Source of the DNA: an uncultured Ruminococcus sp.
GTDB taxonomy: Bacteria; Bacillota; Clostridia; Oscillospirales; CAG-272
DNA length: 64,000 nt
Assembly: GCA_902795355.1 (NCBI GenBank)
Contig: CADBKZ010000005.1
Span: 134,501-198,500, forward strand
Direction: 5' to 3'
Shown here: piece after piece, positions 1 to 8,080 of the stretch
Numbering within the stretch: position 1 is the first letter of the stretch
How the letters are laid out: every line of letters begins with the position of its first letter
Translations under genes and position numbers: made by a program
Notes under the pieces: model-generated
What the model saw: only the letters and a program-made list of their open reading frames with translations
Database searches by the model: none
Told to the model about the DNA's origin: nothing

Positions 1-57
1 CGGCTGCCGATTGATGCCGCGCGGAGCGGCAACTTGCCGCTGGTGGAAACAGCGCAA

Positions 58-97
58 AAAAAAGAGCGACAAATTTTCGGGTTTGTCACTCTTTTTT
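58..97. terminator. Bidirectional intrinsic terminator
   Basis: An imperfect inverted repeat of about 16 bp per arm (58-73 and 82-97) has an A-run on one side and a T-run on the other, so it can end transcription in both directions. Its right arm lies inside the last codons of the AraC-family gene, whose stop is at 86-88. Any plus-strand gene entering from the left would also stop here; one plus frame has a stop at 12-14, but too little is visible to call a gene. Confidence 0.7.
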
Positions 98-907
98 ATT
101 TTTCATCGGAAATACCGGTTTTGCCGTCCACGGAGCTTCCGACGGCTCGTCTCCGGCGTGTATTTTTTGATAGACAGAGGGCGAAATCCCGAATTTTTCA
201 TGGAACATGTGGGCGAATTGAGAACCGTCCGAAAAGCCGCAGGCAACGGCAACGTCGGTAACGGAGTTGTCTGTCTTTTTCAACATCTCCTGCGCGTGCT
301 CAAATCGCTGTTGAATTTGCAGTTTTTGCGGCGAAATTCCGTAGTTGCTTCGGAACACACGGCGAAAATAATCATAGCTGTAACCGGAATCTTGGGCAAG
401 AACCTTGAAATTTAACCTTGTTGCGAAATTGTCGCAAATATAATTGTATACGTGATCGAGCGATTTTTCGTTTTTCCGATCCATGCAGGAGCGGATCAGT
501 TCAATCATCATACTTTCCAAATAGAGTTGCGCTTTTTCTTTTGCAAACGGTTGCTGGCTCAACACCTCTCGGTAGAGGAGAACTGCGGATTTCTGCAAAT
601 CGGGGTTCCCGCCGATGTTGATCAGGTAGTTTTCCGGAAAAACAAATGCGGAATCCAATTTTGCGCAATTGAAATAAATGCAAATAAGCTCGCCGCCTTG
701 TTGATAATAATATTCGTCGTGGACAGCATAAGGGGGAATAATGGTCAATGTGTGCGCGGCGAATCTTTTTTTGTGTCCGGCAATGTTGGTAACACCGCTT
801 CCACTTAAATATACAACAATTTCATAGCACGGGTGGTTATGCGGCCTTGCAAAGTGAGAAGCGGTGTAGACGTATTTTACAGCGGAAATAAGCTCCAAAT
901 TCATCAT
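86..907 (-). CDS. AraC-family transcriptional regulator (cupin + HTH)
   Basis: This 273-aa protein has the standard AraC layout: an N-terminal cupin-like sensor with a His-rich strand (HNHPCYE near residue 25) and a C-terminal double helix-turn-helix of about 100 residues ending in the family signature around GFSDGSQFAHMFHEKFGISP. The start at 907 is chosen because AGGTGGGA lies just upstream; an in-frame ATG at 961 has no ribosome site. It is divergent from the secreted-protein and binding-protein genes on the plus strand, so by the usual arrangement it probably activates them in response to a sugar. The ligand cannot be read from the sequence. Family assignment is very secure; the target is inference from position. 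Confidence 0.93.
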   Translation of the reverse strand: MMNLELISAVKYVYTASHFARPHNHPCYEIVVYLSGSGVTNIAGHKKRFAAHTLTIIPPYAVHDEYYYQQGGELICIYFNCAKLDSAFVFPENYLINIGGNPDLQKSAVLLYREVLSQQPFAKEKAQLYLESMMIELIRSCMDRKNEKSLDHVYNYICDNFATRLNFKVLAQDSGYSYDYFRRVFRSNYGISPQKLQIQQRFEHAQEMLKKTDNSVTDVAVACGFSDGSQFAHMFHEKFGISPSVYQKIHAGDEPSEAPWTAKPVFPMKNKKE

Positions 908-1058
908 AAAATCCCACCTGTTCCTTGATAACTTTCCACATATATCATAACATGAAAACATCAGAAAGTCAATAGGTAGAAGTTATTTTTTTGTTGAAAA
1001 AGACCGAATCATACAAGAATAGGGCTGATTTATTATATCAATGAAACGGATTTTGCGA

Positions 1059-1064
1059 TATAAT
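1059..1064 (+). promoter_or_regulatory. Possible -10 element for the lipoprotein locus
   Basis: A perfect TATAAT lies 33 bp before the lipoprotein start at 1098, in the AraC/lipoprotein divergent gap. No good -35 is seen at the right distance, which fits an activator-dependent promoter. The AraC binding site was not identified. Confidence 0.35.
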
Positions 1065-1097
1065 GGAACTACCAAAGAAAGAACAAGGGGGAAAACC

Positions 1098-3116
1098 ATG
1101 AAAAAAACAAAACGATTGCGGTTCGCCGTCCTACTGCTCGCATGCGCCATGCTGGCCTCTTGCGGGAACGCCGTTCTGCCAACGCCGGAAACCACCGCAG
1201 CGCGGGCTTCGGATTCCACCGAACCCGTTGAAAACCCCGCCGAAAACACCTTTATCATCGCGGAAAAAGCGGGCACCGATTATGTAATTGTGGTTCCCGC
1301 GTCGAGCGAGGAACTCTACGACGTTGGCTATCGGCTTTCGCAAACGGTTTTTGAGCGGATCGGGGTCCGCATGCAGGTTATCACGGATTCGTATGCCGAG
1401 CGGGAAAAGGAAATTTTGCTCGGCGAGACCAACCGCGAGGTGGGCGCGCTTTCCGATCGGCTGGATACGCCGCGAAGCTATCTGTTCCGGTTGGAAGGCT
1501 CCAAGGTCTGCATTTTCGGGCTTCGGGAAAAGGCAATCGGGGAAGCGGCGGAAACATTCTGCTTGCTCTATCTTTCCGAGAAAGCTCTGGCAATTCCCGA
1601 ATCGTTGGATCGTGTGTTCGCGGGACAGACGGAACTGCTCAACCTGACCGCCGACCCCTATGAAATTGTTTACGGAAGCGACGCAAGCTCGTCCGTGACC
1701 CTGCTGAAAACCGAGCTTTCCCGCTTAACCGGAAAGGAATGGAAAATCGCGTCGTCCGCGTCGGCAGGGGAGAGCGACTATCAGATCCTGCTTGGAAAAA
1801 CAGGGCGCGCCGAAGCCGCGGCCTTGCAGGCGCAATGCGATTCCGTAATGGATTATCGCATCGCCGCCGTTGGGCAAAAGCTGGTGGTTGCGGCGGGCGG
1901 CAAGGACGGCATTGCGCTGGCGGTGCGCGATCTGATTGCGCAATTGGAACAATCCATTTTCAAGGGAGAGGTTATTATGGCATCCGACGAAACGCTTACT
2001 TATGATTATGGAAAGGAAAACGCGAAGGAGCTGATCGCAAAAATTTCCAACAACCCCGAGTATGTAACGTCAAAATCAAAATTGAATATCGAAACCGCGC
2101 GGATTTTTACGCCGTCCGGAAGCTCGGGTTGGTATTATACGCACCATCCGTTCATCACCAAGTTCAACGGGAAATTCTACGCGTTCTATTCCAGCGGCCG
2201 TGTGAACGAGGATGATTGCGGGCAGCGCATTATGATGGCAACTTCCTCCAACTTTACCAATTGGAACGTTTCGGTTCTGGTGGACAGCATTCAGGGCGAG
2301 GCTTCCGAGCTGGTGTGCTATTGCAAGGGGTGCTATGTTTATAACAACACGCTGACCGTGTTCTTTCAGGATTATGAATACGCGGCTTCCACACTGCGCA
2401 AAAACGCGGACGGAACGCCGCTCCGGCCGCTGGAAGAAAACGCCGTTCGCAACCAGCGTGGCGTGTTCTATCTCCAAACCGCCGATGGCGTTCATTGGTC
2501 GGACCCGATCTCCATGGGAACGGTTTACGGCGGCAATTTAAGTCCGGTCGCTTTGCAATCCGGCAAGCTGATGTGGGCGGGGTACGGCTCGCTTTCGGTC
2601 TCTTCCGATCCAACCGCCATCGGAACGTGGAGCAACACCCGTTTACAACTCGATAGCTCTTCCGCAAGGCCGAACCTTATTACCGAATCCGGCTTCTACC
2701 AGACTAAGGACGGCGTAATTTACCTGATGAGCCGCACCAACGATGAATACACCTACATTGCGGCGAGCTTTGACGACGGCGCGTCGTGGACAGATATGTA
2801 CCCCTCGAAATTCGTTGATACTTCCAATAAATTTGAAATGGGAACGCTCCCCAACGGAAAGTACTATTATTTGGGCGGCATTTCCAAAAAGCGTTCGGAA
2901 ATCATTTTAATGGTGTCGTCGGACGGCGTGCATTTCAACACGTGGTATTATCTTGCGGACGGTTCCTACACCCCCTTGAAAACGGGGCTTTATAAAACGG
3001 GAACCTATGGCTACATGACCAGCTATTTTGACTCCGAATATATGTATGTAATCTATTCCTTGTATAAGGAGAGCTTGGAAATTCTTCGGGTACCGCTGAA
3101 CCAGATCGGCTGCTGA
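1098..3116 (+). CDS. Lipoprotein: tandem alpha-glucuronidase-N-like domains + BNR/sialidase-like propeller
   Basis: This is a 672-aa lipoprotein. The signal peptide ends in the lipobox LASC (Cys22), followed by a Thr/Pro/Glu linker. Residues of about 50-175 and 185-300 look like two copies of the small alpha/beta domain found at the N-terminus of alpha-glucuronidases and GH20 enzymes; each contains an ILLG[EK]T strand and a hydrophobic helix. The remainder, about 335-672, resembles a beta-propeller glycosidase of the sialidase/arabinanase type, with SSGRVNEDDCGQRIM near residue 365. The same signature occurs in the last gene of this locus (8081-9172). The start at 1098 follows AAGGGGGAAAACC; an upstream ATG at 1041 has no ribosome site. 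It probably acts outside the cell on a plant or host glycan; the substrate and activity are unknown. Confidence 0.75.
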   Translation: MKKTKRLRFAVLLLACAMLASCGNAVLPTPETTAARASDSTEPVENPAENTFIIAEKAGTDYVIVVPASSEELYDVGYRLSQTVFERIGVRMQVITDSYAEREKEILLGETNREVGALSDRLDTPRSYLFRLEGSKVCIFGLREKAIGEAAETFCLLYLSEKALAIPESLDRVFAGQTELLNLTADPYEIVYGSDASSSVTLLKTELSRLTGKEWKIASSASAGESDYQILLGKTGRAEAAALQAQCDSVMDYRIAAVGQKLVVAAGGKDGIALAVRDLIAQLEQSIFKGEVIMASDETLTYDYGKENAKELIAKISNNPEYVTSKSKLNIETARIFTPSGSSGWYYTHHPFITKFNGKFYAFYSSGRVNEDDCGQRIMMATSSNFTNWNVSVLVDSIQGEASELVCYCKGCYVYNNTLTVFFQDYEYAASTLRKNADGTPLRPLEENAVRNQRGVFYLQTADGVHWSDPISMGTVYGGNLSPVALQSGKLMWAGYGSLSVSSDPTAIGTWSNTRLQLDSSSARPNLITESGFYQTKDGVIYLMSRTNDEYTYIAASFDDGASWTDMYPSKFVDTSNKFEMGTLPNGKYYYLGGISKKRSEIILMVSSDGVHFNTWYYLADGSYTPLKTGLYKTGTYGYMTSYFDSEYMYVIYSLYKESLEILRVPLNQIGC

Positions 3117-3234
3117 CGAGCCGCATTTGCATTATCATCCCGAACATCGGAAAGGGGGATTGGTCTGTTTCCATCATGATTTTCGCGCCCCGCACAACAA
3201 AAACCCCACGCTAAAACAAGAAAGGAGAAAAAAC

Positions 3235-4362
3235 ATGAACAAAATCAAACCCATTTGTATCACCCTCGCGCTAACCCTGCTGCTTTGCCTTGCATTCCCG
3301 TTTGCCGTTTCAGCGGACGAACCGTCCGGCAAATCCTATGCCGACGGAACTGTGATCGTCAACGAGACCATGCTTCAAAACGCGGACGACCTTTCCGAAT
3401 GGTTCTCGGCACCAATCAACGGAACTTCCGTTACGCCGTCGTGGAACGCGGAAACGGGACGCCTTCGGCTGACATCCGGAAGCGGCAATAACACCGTGGT
3501 AAACCTGACCCATTTTCCCGTTGGCATGACCGAATACACAATTTCGGCAGACCTGTATGTAATCAGCGGCGATTCCAGCTTGGCAGGGATGGGAATCAAC
3601 TCCGCGGGCGTTTGGAGCAAAGGTTTCTATCTGCAATTGAATGCCCCCAATTCCCGTGTTTACCTGAACAACTATTGGCCGGATTCCACCTCACAGCATA
3701 CCGGAAACAGCGGGTGGTCGAACCTTGCGCAAACCTACACCGTTGGAACGAGCAAGGTCAATATGAAATTCGTTGTTAAGAACGGGACAGTGACCGTTTA
3801 TTACGACGACACCTTGAAAGGCACCGAAAATCTCTCCATGGAGAATCTCGGCTACGGCGCGAATTACCCGTTCTTCGTGATGCGCAAAAGCAGCGTTCTG
3901 GAATTGGATAACCTGACCGTATATGCCAGCGGAACGAGCGGAACTGCCGCCGCAAATCCCGAGAAAATCGGGTTGGCCAAAGACGAAATTGCCGTAAAGT
4001 ATTGGCAAAAGAGCGATTCCTACCAGAAAGAGGGCGTTTCCTGTTATGATGTCCGCATCATCGCCGAGGTCGATTCGCTTGCCTATGCCGCGGCGGGTTT
4101 GCAAATCCTCGCTACAGTGAGCGACACCACATATGCCATCCGCGGCGGGGAAACCACAACCGTGTATTCCTCGATCAACGCGCGGGACGGCGACGGGGAA
4201 TTGGTTCAGGTGTTGCCTGCCGAAGGGAAATACCTTGTCGCCGTTATCGTCAGCGGCATCCCGTCGGATACGCTTCCCACCTTTGCGGTAACGCCCTATG
4301 TGAAAAACGCCGAGGATGCCGCGGCATGCAGCTATGTAAGCTCGTTCGCGGTAACGGCATAA
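3235..4362 (+). CDS. Secreted concanavalin-like (lectin/glucanase-fold) protein
   Basis: This 375-aa protein has a clean Sec signal peptide (MNKIKPICITLALTLLL, cleavage near AVSA-DEP). Residues of about 35-240 form a Gly/Ser/Asn/Tyr-rich beta-sandwich-like domain with alternating hydrophobic strands (YTISADLYV, GFYLQLN, VYLNNYW, FFVMRKSSVLELDNL). This pattern matches LamG or 3-keto-disaccharide-hydrolase-like jelly rolls and suggests glycan binding. A second, smaller beta-rich domain follows (about 250-375). There is no membrane anchor. Start 3235 has AAAGGAG upstream; a longer reading frame from 3127 does not. The first 240 residues are paralogous to 4543-5616, sharing NETM, W-N-A-E-T-G-[KR]-L and MGINSA. 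Fold is inferred by eye; function is not known. Confidence 0.65.
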   Translation: MNKIKPICITLALTLLLCLAFPFAVSADEPSGKSYADGTVIVNETMLQNADDLSEWFSAPINGTSVTPSWNAETGRLRLTSGSGNNTVVNLTHFPVGMTEYTISADLYVISGDSSLAGMGINSAGVWSKGFYLQLNAPNSRVYLNNYWPDSTSQHTGNSGWSNLAQTYTVGTSKVNMKFVVKNGTVTVYYDDTLKGTENLSMENLGYGANYPFFVMRKSSVLELDNLTVYASGTSGTAAANPEKIGLAKDEIAVKYWQKSDSYQKEGVSCYDVRIIAEVDSLAYAAAGLQILATVSDTTYAIRGGETTTVYSSINARDGDGELVQVLPAEGKYLVAVIVSGIPSDTLPTFAVTPYVKNAEDAAACSYVSSFAVTA

Positions 4363-4381
4363 GCGGAAAGGAGATCCGGAC

Positions 4382-4513
4382 ATGAAGCAAAATTATCAAC
4401 AACCTCAAATGGAGTTGGTGACAGTGGAAATCGCCGATCTTCTGACGCTTTCGGGCGGCGGTTCCACCGATGGGCTTTCCCTGAATTGGGACGATAAAGA
4501 AATTCTTGAATGA
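4382..4513 (+). CDS. 43-aa peptide with double-glycine motif (unrecognised small ORF)
   Basis: This short gene lies between two paralogous secreted-protein genes, 19 bp after one and 29 bp before the next, and has its own strong ribosome site (AAAGGAGAT) at the right distance. The product begins MKQNYQQPQMELV, has an amphipathic middle (VEIADLLTL), then SGGGSTDG and an acidic C-terminus (NWDDKEILE). It has no Cys and no signal peptide. The middle plus Gly25-Gly26 resembles a double-glycine leader as used by peptidase-containing ABC exporters, which would leave a 17-residue product; no such exporter lies in the window. Short Clostridia peptides with an N-terminal Y-x-x-P and a later SGG are familiar to me, but without a named function. 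Coding status is likely from its spacing and ribosome site; function is unknown. Confidence 0.6.
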   Translation: MKQNYQQPQMELVTVEIADLLTLSGGGSTDGLSLNWDDKEILE

Positions 4514-4542
4514 TGAAACAGCTTTCGAAAAGGAGAATTGTT

Positions 4543-5616
4543 ATGAAAAAAACATTTGCATGGATTTTGTCTTGCATCATGGTCGCAAGCCTGCTGTTCG
4601 CGCTCCCCATCCTCTCTTTTGCGGATGAACCCGAGCCTGCAACCCCAACCCCCGTTTATTACCCCAACGGCACCGTTTATCTCAACGAAACTATGATCGC
4701 GGCCATGTCCGAAACCGAGCTGGCCGACGCTTTCAAAACCGGCTTCGGCGATGGAACTCCCGTTTGGAACGCGGAGACCGGCAAGCTCGAAATCAGCACA
4801 ACGACCAACACCTTTATGGATATTCACGCGGTGGATCCATCGCTGGTGATGGAGAATTATACGATATCGGCCGACCTTTGCGTAAAAGAAACCACATTCT
4901 CGGGCAATGTTCTGATGGGCATGGGCATCAATTCCGCATCTGCCGACGGCTGGAACCACGGTTTCTATTGGCAATGCAACCTTCAATCCTCGCAAACCGG
5001 CGATGTAATATTCTATATCAATAACTACAACAAAGACAGCATCAATATCAACGGCGGCGGAAGCAGCACCAAAAAGATTTATGCCACGGATGGTTATAAA
5101 ATCGGCGAAACCGTAATCCATGTGGAGATCCATGTGGGAACCGAAATGGTTGTTGTTACCTACGATGAAAACGACACGCTGTACTTCACCATTGCAAAAG
5201 ATAAACTCGCGTATGCCACGGGTTTGCCGTTCTTTATGATCCGCGGCAACACCACTCTTGCGGTGGATAACCTCTTGATCTACTCCGGCACGGGCGACGC
5301 CGACCCCGAAAAAACGCTTTCTAACACGCAACCCATCGCGGCTCCCGAGAACGCGCCCGCGGACGAAGATGAAACCGGCGAGAACAGCGCCCCCGCCGCC
5401 ACCGAATCACAGGCTCCCGCAACCTCGGCAAAGCCAGCGGCCACTACAGCTCCCATTACCACCGCCGCTCCCGAAACCACAGCGGCGCCCTCAACCGAGA
5501 CCGATCCCGCACCCGCGAAAAAGGGCGGGTGTTCCTCCACCGTTGGCGCAGGCCTTTTGTCGCTGGTTCTGGTCGGGTGCTTTGGCGGAGCGGTTGTCAG
5601 CAAGAAAAAGCATTGA
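4543..5616 (+). CDS. Secreted lectin-like protein with C-terminal membrane anchor
   Basis: This 357-aa protein is a paralogue of 3235-4362 over its first 240 residues: signal peptide, NETM, WNAETGKLEI, MGINSA, and a beta-rich lectin/glucanase-like domain. It differs downstream. Residues of about 252-322 are a Pro/Ala/Thr/Glu linker typical of wall-spanning segments. The C-terminus is GGCSS, then a hydrophobic segment of about 18 residues, then KKKH. This is a tripartite sorting-type tail with a Cys just before the membrane helix, not an LPXTG signal. Start 4543 follows AAAGGAGAATT; an ATG at 4510 is rejected for lack of a ribosome site. Probably a surface-displayed glycan-binding protein; the fold call is by eye. 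Confidence 0.65.
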   Translation: MKKTFAWILSCIMVASLLFALPILSFADEPEPATPTPVYYPNGTVYLNETMIAAMSETELADAFKTGFGDGTPVWNAETGKLEISTTTNTFMDIHAVDPSLVMENYTISADLCVKETTFSGNVLMGMGINSASADGWNHGFYWQCNLQSSQTGDVIFYINNYNKDSININGGGSSTKKIYATDGYKIGETVIHVEIHVGTEMVVVTYDENDTLYFTIAKDKLAYATGLPFFMIRGNTTLAVDNLLIYSGTGDADPEKTLSNTQPIAAPENAPADEDETGENSAPAATESQAPATSAKPAATTAPITTAAPETTAAPSTETDPAPAKKGGCSSTVGAGLLSLVLVGCFGGAVVSKKKH

Positions 5617-5638
5617 TTTTTGAAAGGGAGACAAGAGA

Positions 5639-7168
5639 ATGAAAAACAATCTTGTTCGGCTTTTCGCCCTGTTGTTGGTTTGCATGCTTGCGCTCCCGCT
5701 GATCGTTGCTTGCGGAAACGGGGGAAACCCCGTTTCCACAGGCACGGAAGCCACGGGAACCGAAACCGAAGCCCAAACCGGGAAAACCTACGGGGTTTAT
5801 GAAAGCGAATTGCCAACCGACCTGAATTTCGGCAACGCGGAAGTTACGCTGATCAGCCGCGATCTGGAAGGCTCGTCCGACGAGTTTCTTTCCGATTCTT
5901 CCAAAACCGGCTTGGTCCCCGAGGCGGTTTATCGGCGGTTGAGCGCGGTCGAGGAGAAATTGGGCGTGTCGCTCTCCATCCATATGGAGCCGGATAGCGG
6001 CGCCTACGCCTATGATACCATTGCCAAGAAGGTCTACAACGACGTTGCGGTGGGCGATTGCACCTACCAGATCGTTACCGCGCCGAACTACACGGTAACG
6101 CCGCATACCATGGAAGGCGTTTATCAGGATCTGAACGGGTTGCGGTATCTCAACCTCGATAAATACTATTGGGCGCAGGGGTTCAACGAAGTCGCTTCCG
6201 TTGGCGAGCGTCAGTACAACGCAACGGGAATGGCAACGTTAACGCTTTACCGGTTTATGTACGTTACGGTTTATAACGACAAGATATTCAACGAAATGCA
6301 GGAAAAATCGCTCTACGACGTGGTGCAGGACAACGAATGGACCATGGAATACCACTATGCGTTGGCAAACCGCATTTATAAGGACGACGGCAACGGCGTT
6401 CACGACGATGCGGATACCTACGGGTTTGTTTGCGGACCGAGAACCAGCGTAGATTCGTTTTGGGTCTCCAATCAGGCATGGGTGATCGGAAAAGACAACG
6501 ATAACTACTATACCTACACCGGCAACGCTGATCGAATTTCTTCCATGGTGGATAAAATTCTGAAACTGTACTATCAGGCGAGCGGATCCTATATCATTCC
6601 TTACGCAAAGGATAATGTGGATAACGCGGATATTTCCCAAATGTTTGCCGCTGGGAGAGCCGCAACCGCCAACATGAAAATTTACGCTGTCGAGTCCAAA
6701 CTCCGCGCAACCGAGGGGCTGGAATACAGCATCGCTCCCATTCCGAAGTACGACGAATCGCAGGAGAACTATTACACGAACGTGCAGGATCAGGTAACGG
6801 TGCTCGGAGTTCCGTCCACTCTGCCGGAAGAAAAGCGGGATATGATCGGCGCGGTGATGGAAGCGCTCGCGGCTTACGGCTATCGGGAAATGTACACTTC
6901 CTATTTCGAGTCCGCGCTCTCCTACCGCTATATGCAGAATCCCGAATCCACCGAAATGCTGAAACTGATTTACGAGGGATCGCGCTTTGTAATGGTTTAT
7001 CAGGGCTTTGCTACCAACGTGGGGTGGACGACCATGCTCCGCGAAATGATCGGGCTGAAAGAAAACAGCACCGCAACGCGGTTGCAATCGGCTTCCGGCT
7101 CCATTCCGGAAAACCTCGAAACCGTTAACAACGCATTCCGGAAAAAAGACACGGAAACGGATACATGA
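5639..7168 (+). CDS. Extracellular solute-binding lipoprotein (ABC sugar-type)
   Basis: This 509-aa protein has a signal peptide with lipobox IVAC followed by a Gly/Thr/Glu linker. The body has features of family 1 extracellular solute-binding proteins of gut Clostridia: the GNAEVTLISRD opening strand, an early AVEEKLGV helix, aromatic-rich middle segments (NEWTMEYHYALANRIYKDDGNG) and a C-terminal helical lobe. Such proteins deliver sugars or oligosaccharides to ABC permeases. No permease or ATPase gene follows, so partners must be encoded elsewhere. It lies 22 bp after the anchored lectin gene and 4 bp before the nucleoside hydrolase, implying co-transcription. The ligand is unknown. Confidence 0.85.
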   Translation: MKNNLVRLFALLLVCMLALPLIVACGNGGNPVSTGTEATGTETEAQTGKTYGVYESELPTDLNFGNAEVTLISRDLEGSSDEFLSDSSKTGLVPEAVYRRLSAVEEKLGVSLSIHMEPDSGAYAYDTIAKKVYNDVAVGDCTYQIVTAPNYTVTPHTMEGVYQDLNGLRYLNLDKYYWAQGFNEVASVGERQYNATGMATLTLYRFMYVTVYNDKIFNEMQEKSLYDVVQDNEWTMEYHYALANRIYKDDGNGVHDDADTYGFVCGPRTSVDSFWVSNQAWVIGKDNDNYYTYTGNADRISSMVDKILKLYYQASGSYIIPYAKDNVDNADISQMFAAGRAATANMKIYAVESKLRATEGLEYSIAPIPKYDESQENYYTNVQDQVTVLGVPSTLPEEKRDMIGAVMEALAAYGYREMYTSYFESALSYRYMQNPESTEMLKLIYEGSRFVMVYQGFATNVGWTTMLREMIGLKENSTATRLQSASGSIPENLETVNNAFRKKDTETDT

Positions 7169-7172
7169 CCTT

Positions 7173-8057
7173 ATGAAAAAGATACTATTGGATACAGACA
7201 TCGGTTCGGATATTGACGACGCGCTGGCTCTCGCTTATCTTTTGCGGGAGCCGGAATGCGACCTGCTCGGCATTACCACCGTCAGCGGCCTGCCTGTGGA
7301 GCGCGCAAAGCTGGCAAGCGCGCTCTGCACGGCGGCGGGGAGATCGGATATTCCGATTTTTCCCGGGACCGAGCAACCCCTTTACGGAAAACAGCTCCAA
7401 CCCGCCGTTCCGCAGGCGGAGCGGCTTTCCCTCTGGCCGCATGCCGAATGCTATGCCGAAAACGAAGCCGTTGCTTTTTTGCGGGATACCATTCGGAAAC
7501 ACCCCGGGGAAATTACGCTGTTTGCCATTGGCCCCATGACCAACGTTGGCCTGCTGTTCGCCATGGATCCCGAGATCCCGTCCCTTTTGGATGGGCTGGT
7601 GATGATGTGCGGCAATTTTCGCCCCGACGCGGAGCGGCCCGAATGGAACGCCAAATGCGATTGGGTGGCAACATCCATTGTGTATCGCTCGGGCGTTCGG
7701 CTCCACCGTTCCTATGGTCTGGACGTGACCTTGCAAGTCGCCTTGACTGAGAGGGAAGTGGAGCCGTTCATGCGCGGCCCCTTGCTCCCGATTGTCCGCG
7801 ATTTTTCCAAAATGTGGTTCAAGAAGCCCGAACAGAAAATGATCTTTCACGATCCGTTGGCGGCGGTCGGCATTTTCGAGCCGTCGGTCTGCTCTTATCG
7901 GCGCGGAACGGTGGAAATCGGAAAGTCGCCCTGCGGCCAGATGGGGCAAACCGTTTTTTCCGCATGCGAGAACGGCCCTTGCGAGGTCGCCGACACGGTT
8001 GACCCGAACCTTTTCTTTCGGCGTTTCTTCGGCATTGCCGGTGAAGGATACCAATAA
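7173..8057 (+). CDS. Inosine-uridine-type nucleoside hydrolase
   Basis: The 294-aa protein opens with the diagnostic Asp cluster LLDTDIGSDIDDALAL, which binds the catalytic calcium in nucleoside N-ribohydrolases. It also keeps the later family elements GPMTNVGLLF, the N[AF] loop (MCGNFRP) and the C-terminal FHDPLA with the conserved His-Asp. The reaction is hydrolysis of the N-glycosidic bond of a ribonucleoside to free base and ribose, in the cytoplasm. It begins 4 bp after the solute-binding protein gene. Presence in a glycan-type locus suggests that the true substrate could be an N- or O-glycoside other than a standard nucleoside; that is inference. Family assignment is secure. Confidence 0.88.
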   Translation: MKKILLDTDIGSDIDDALALAYLLREPECDLLGITTVSGLPVERAKLASALCTAAGRSDIPIFPGTEQPLYGKQLQPAVPQAERLSLWPHAECYAENEAVAFLRDTIRKHPGEITLFAIGPMTNVGLLFAMDPEIPSLLDGLVMMCGNFRPDAERPEWNAKCDWVATSIVYRSGVRLHRSYGLDVTLQVALTEREVEPFMRGPLLPIVRDFSKMWFKKPEQKMIFHDPLAAVGIFEPSVCSYRRGTVEIGKSPCGQMGQTVFSACENGPCEVADTVDPNLFFRRFFGIAGEGYQ

Positions 8058-8080
8058 AAACAGAAAGAAAACACAGAACA

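Noticed and set aside
1..57. End of a plus-strand gene at the left edge
   Set aside because: One frame has a stop at 12-14, but four codons are not enough to support a gene.
4510..4542. Earlier start for the anchored lectin-like gene
   Set aside because: The ATG at 4510 is inside the 43-aa gene, lacks a ribosome site and would put eleven polar residues before a good signal peptide.
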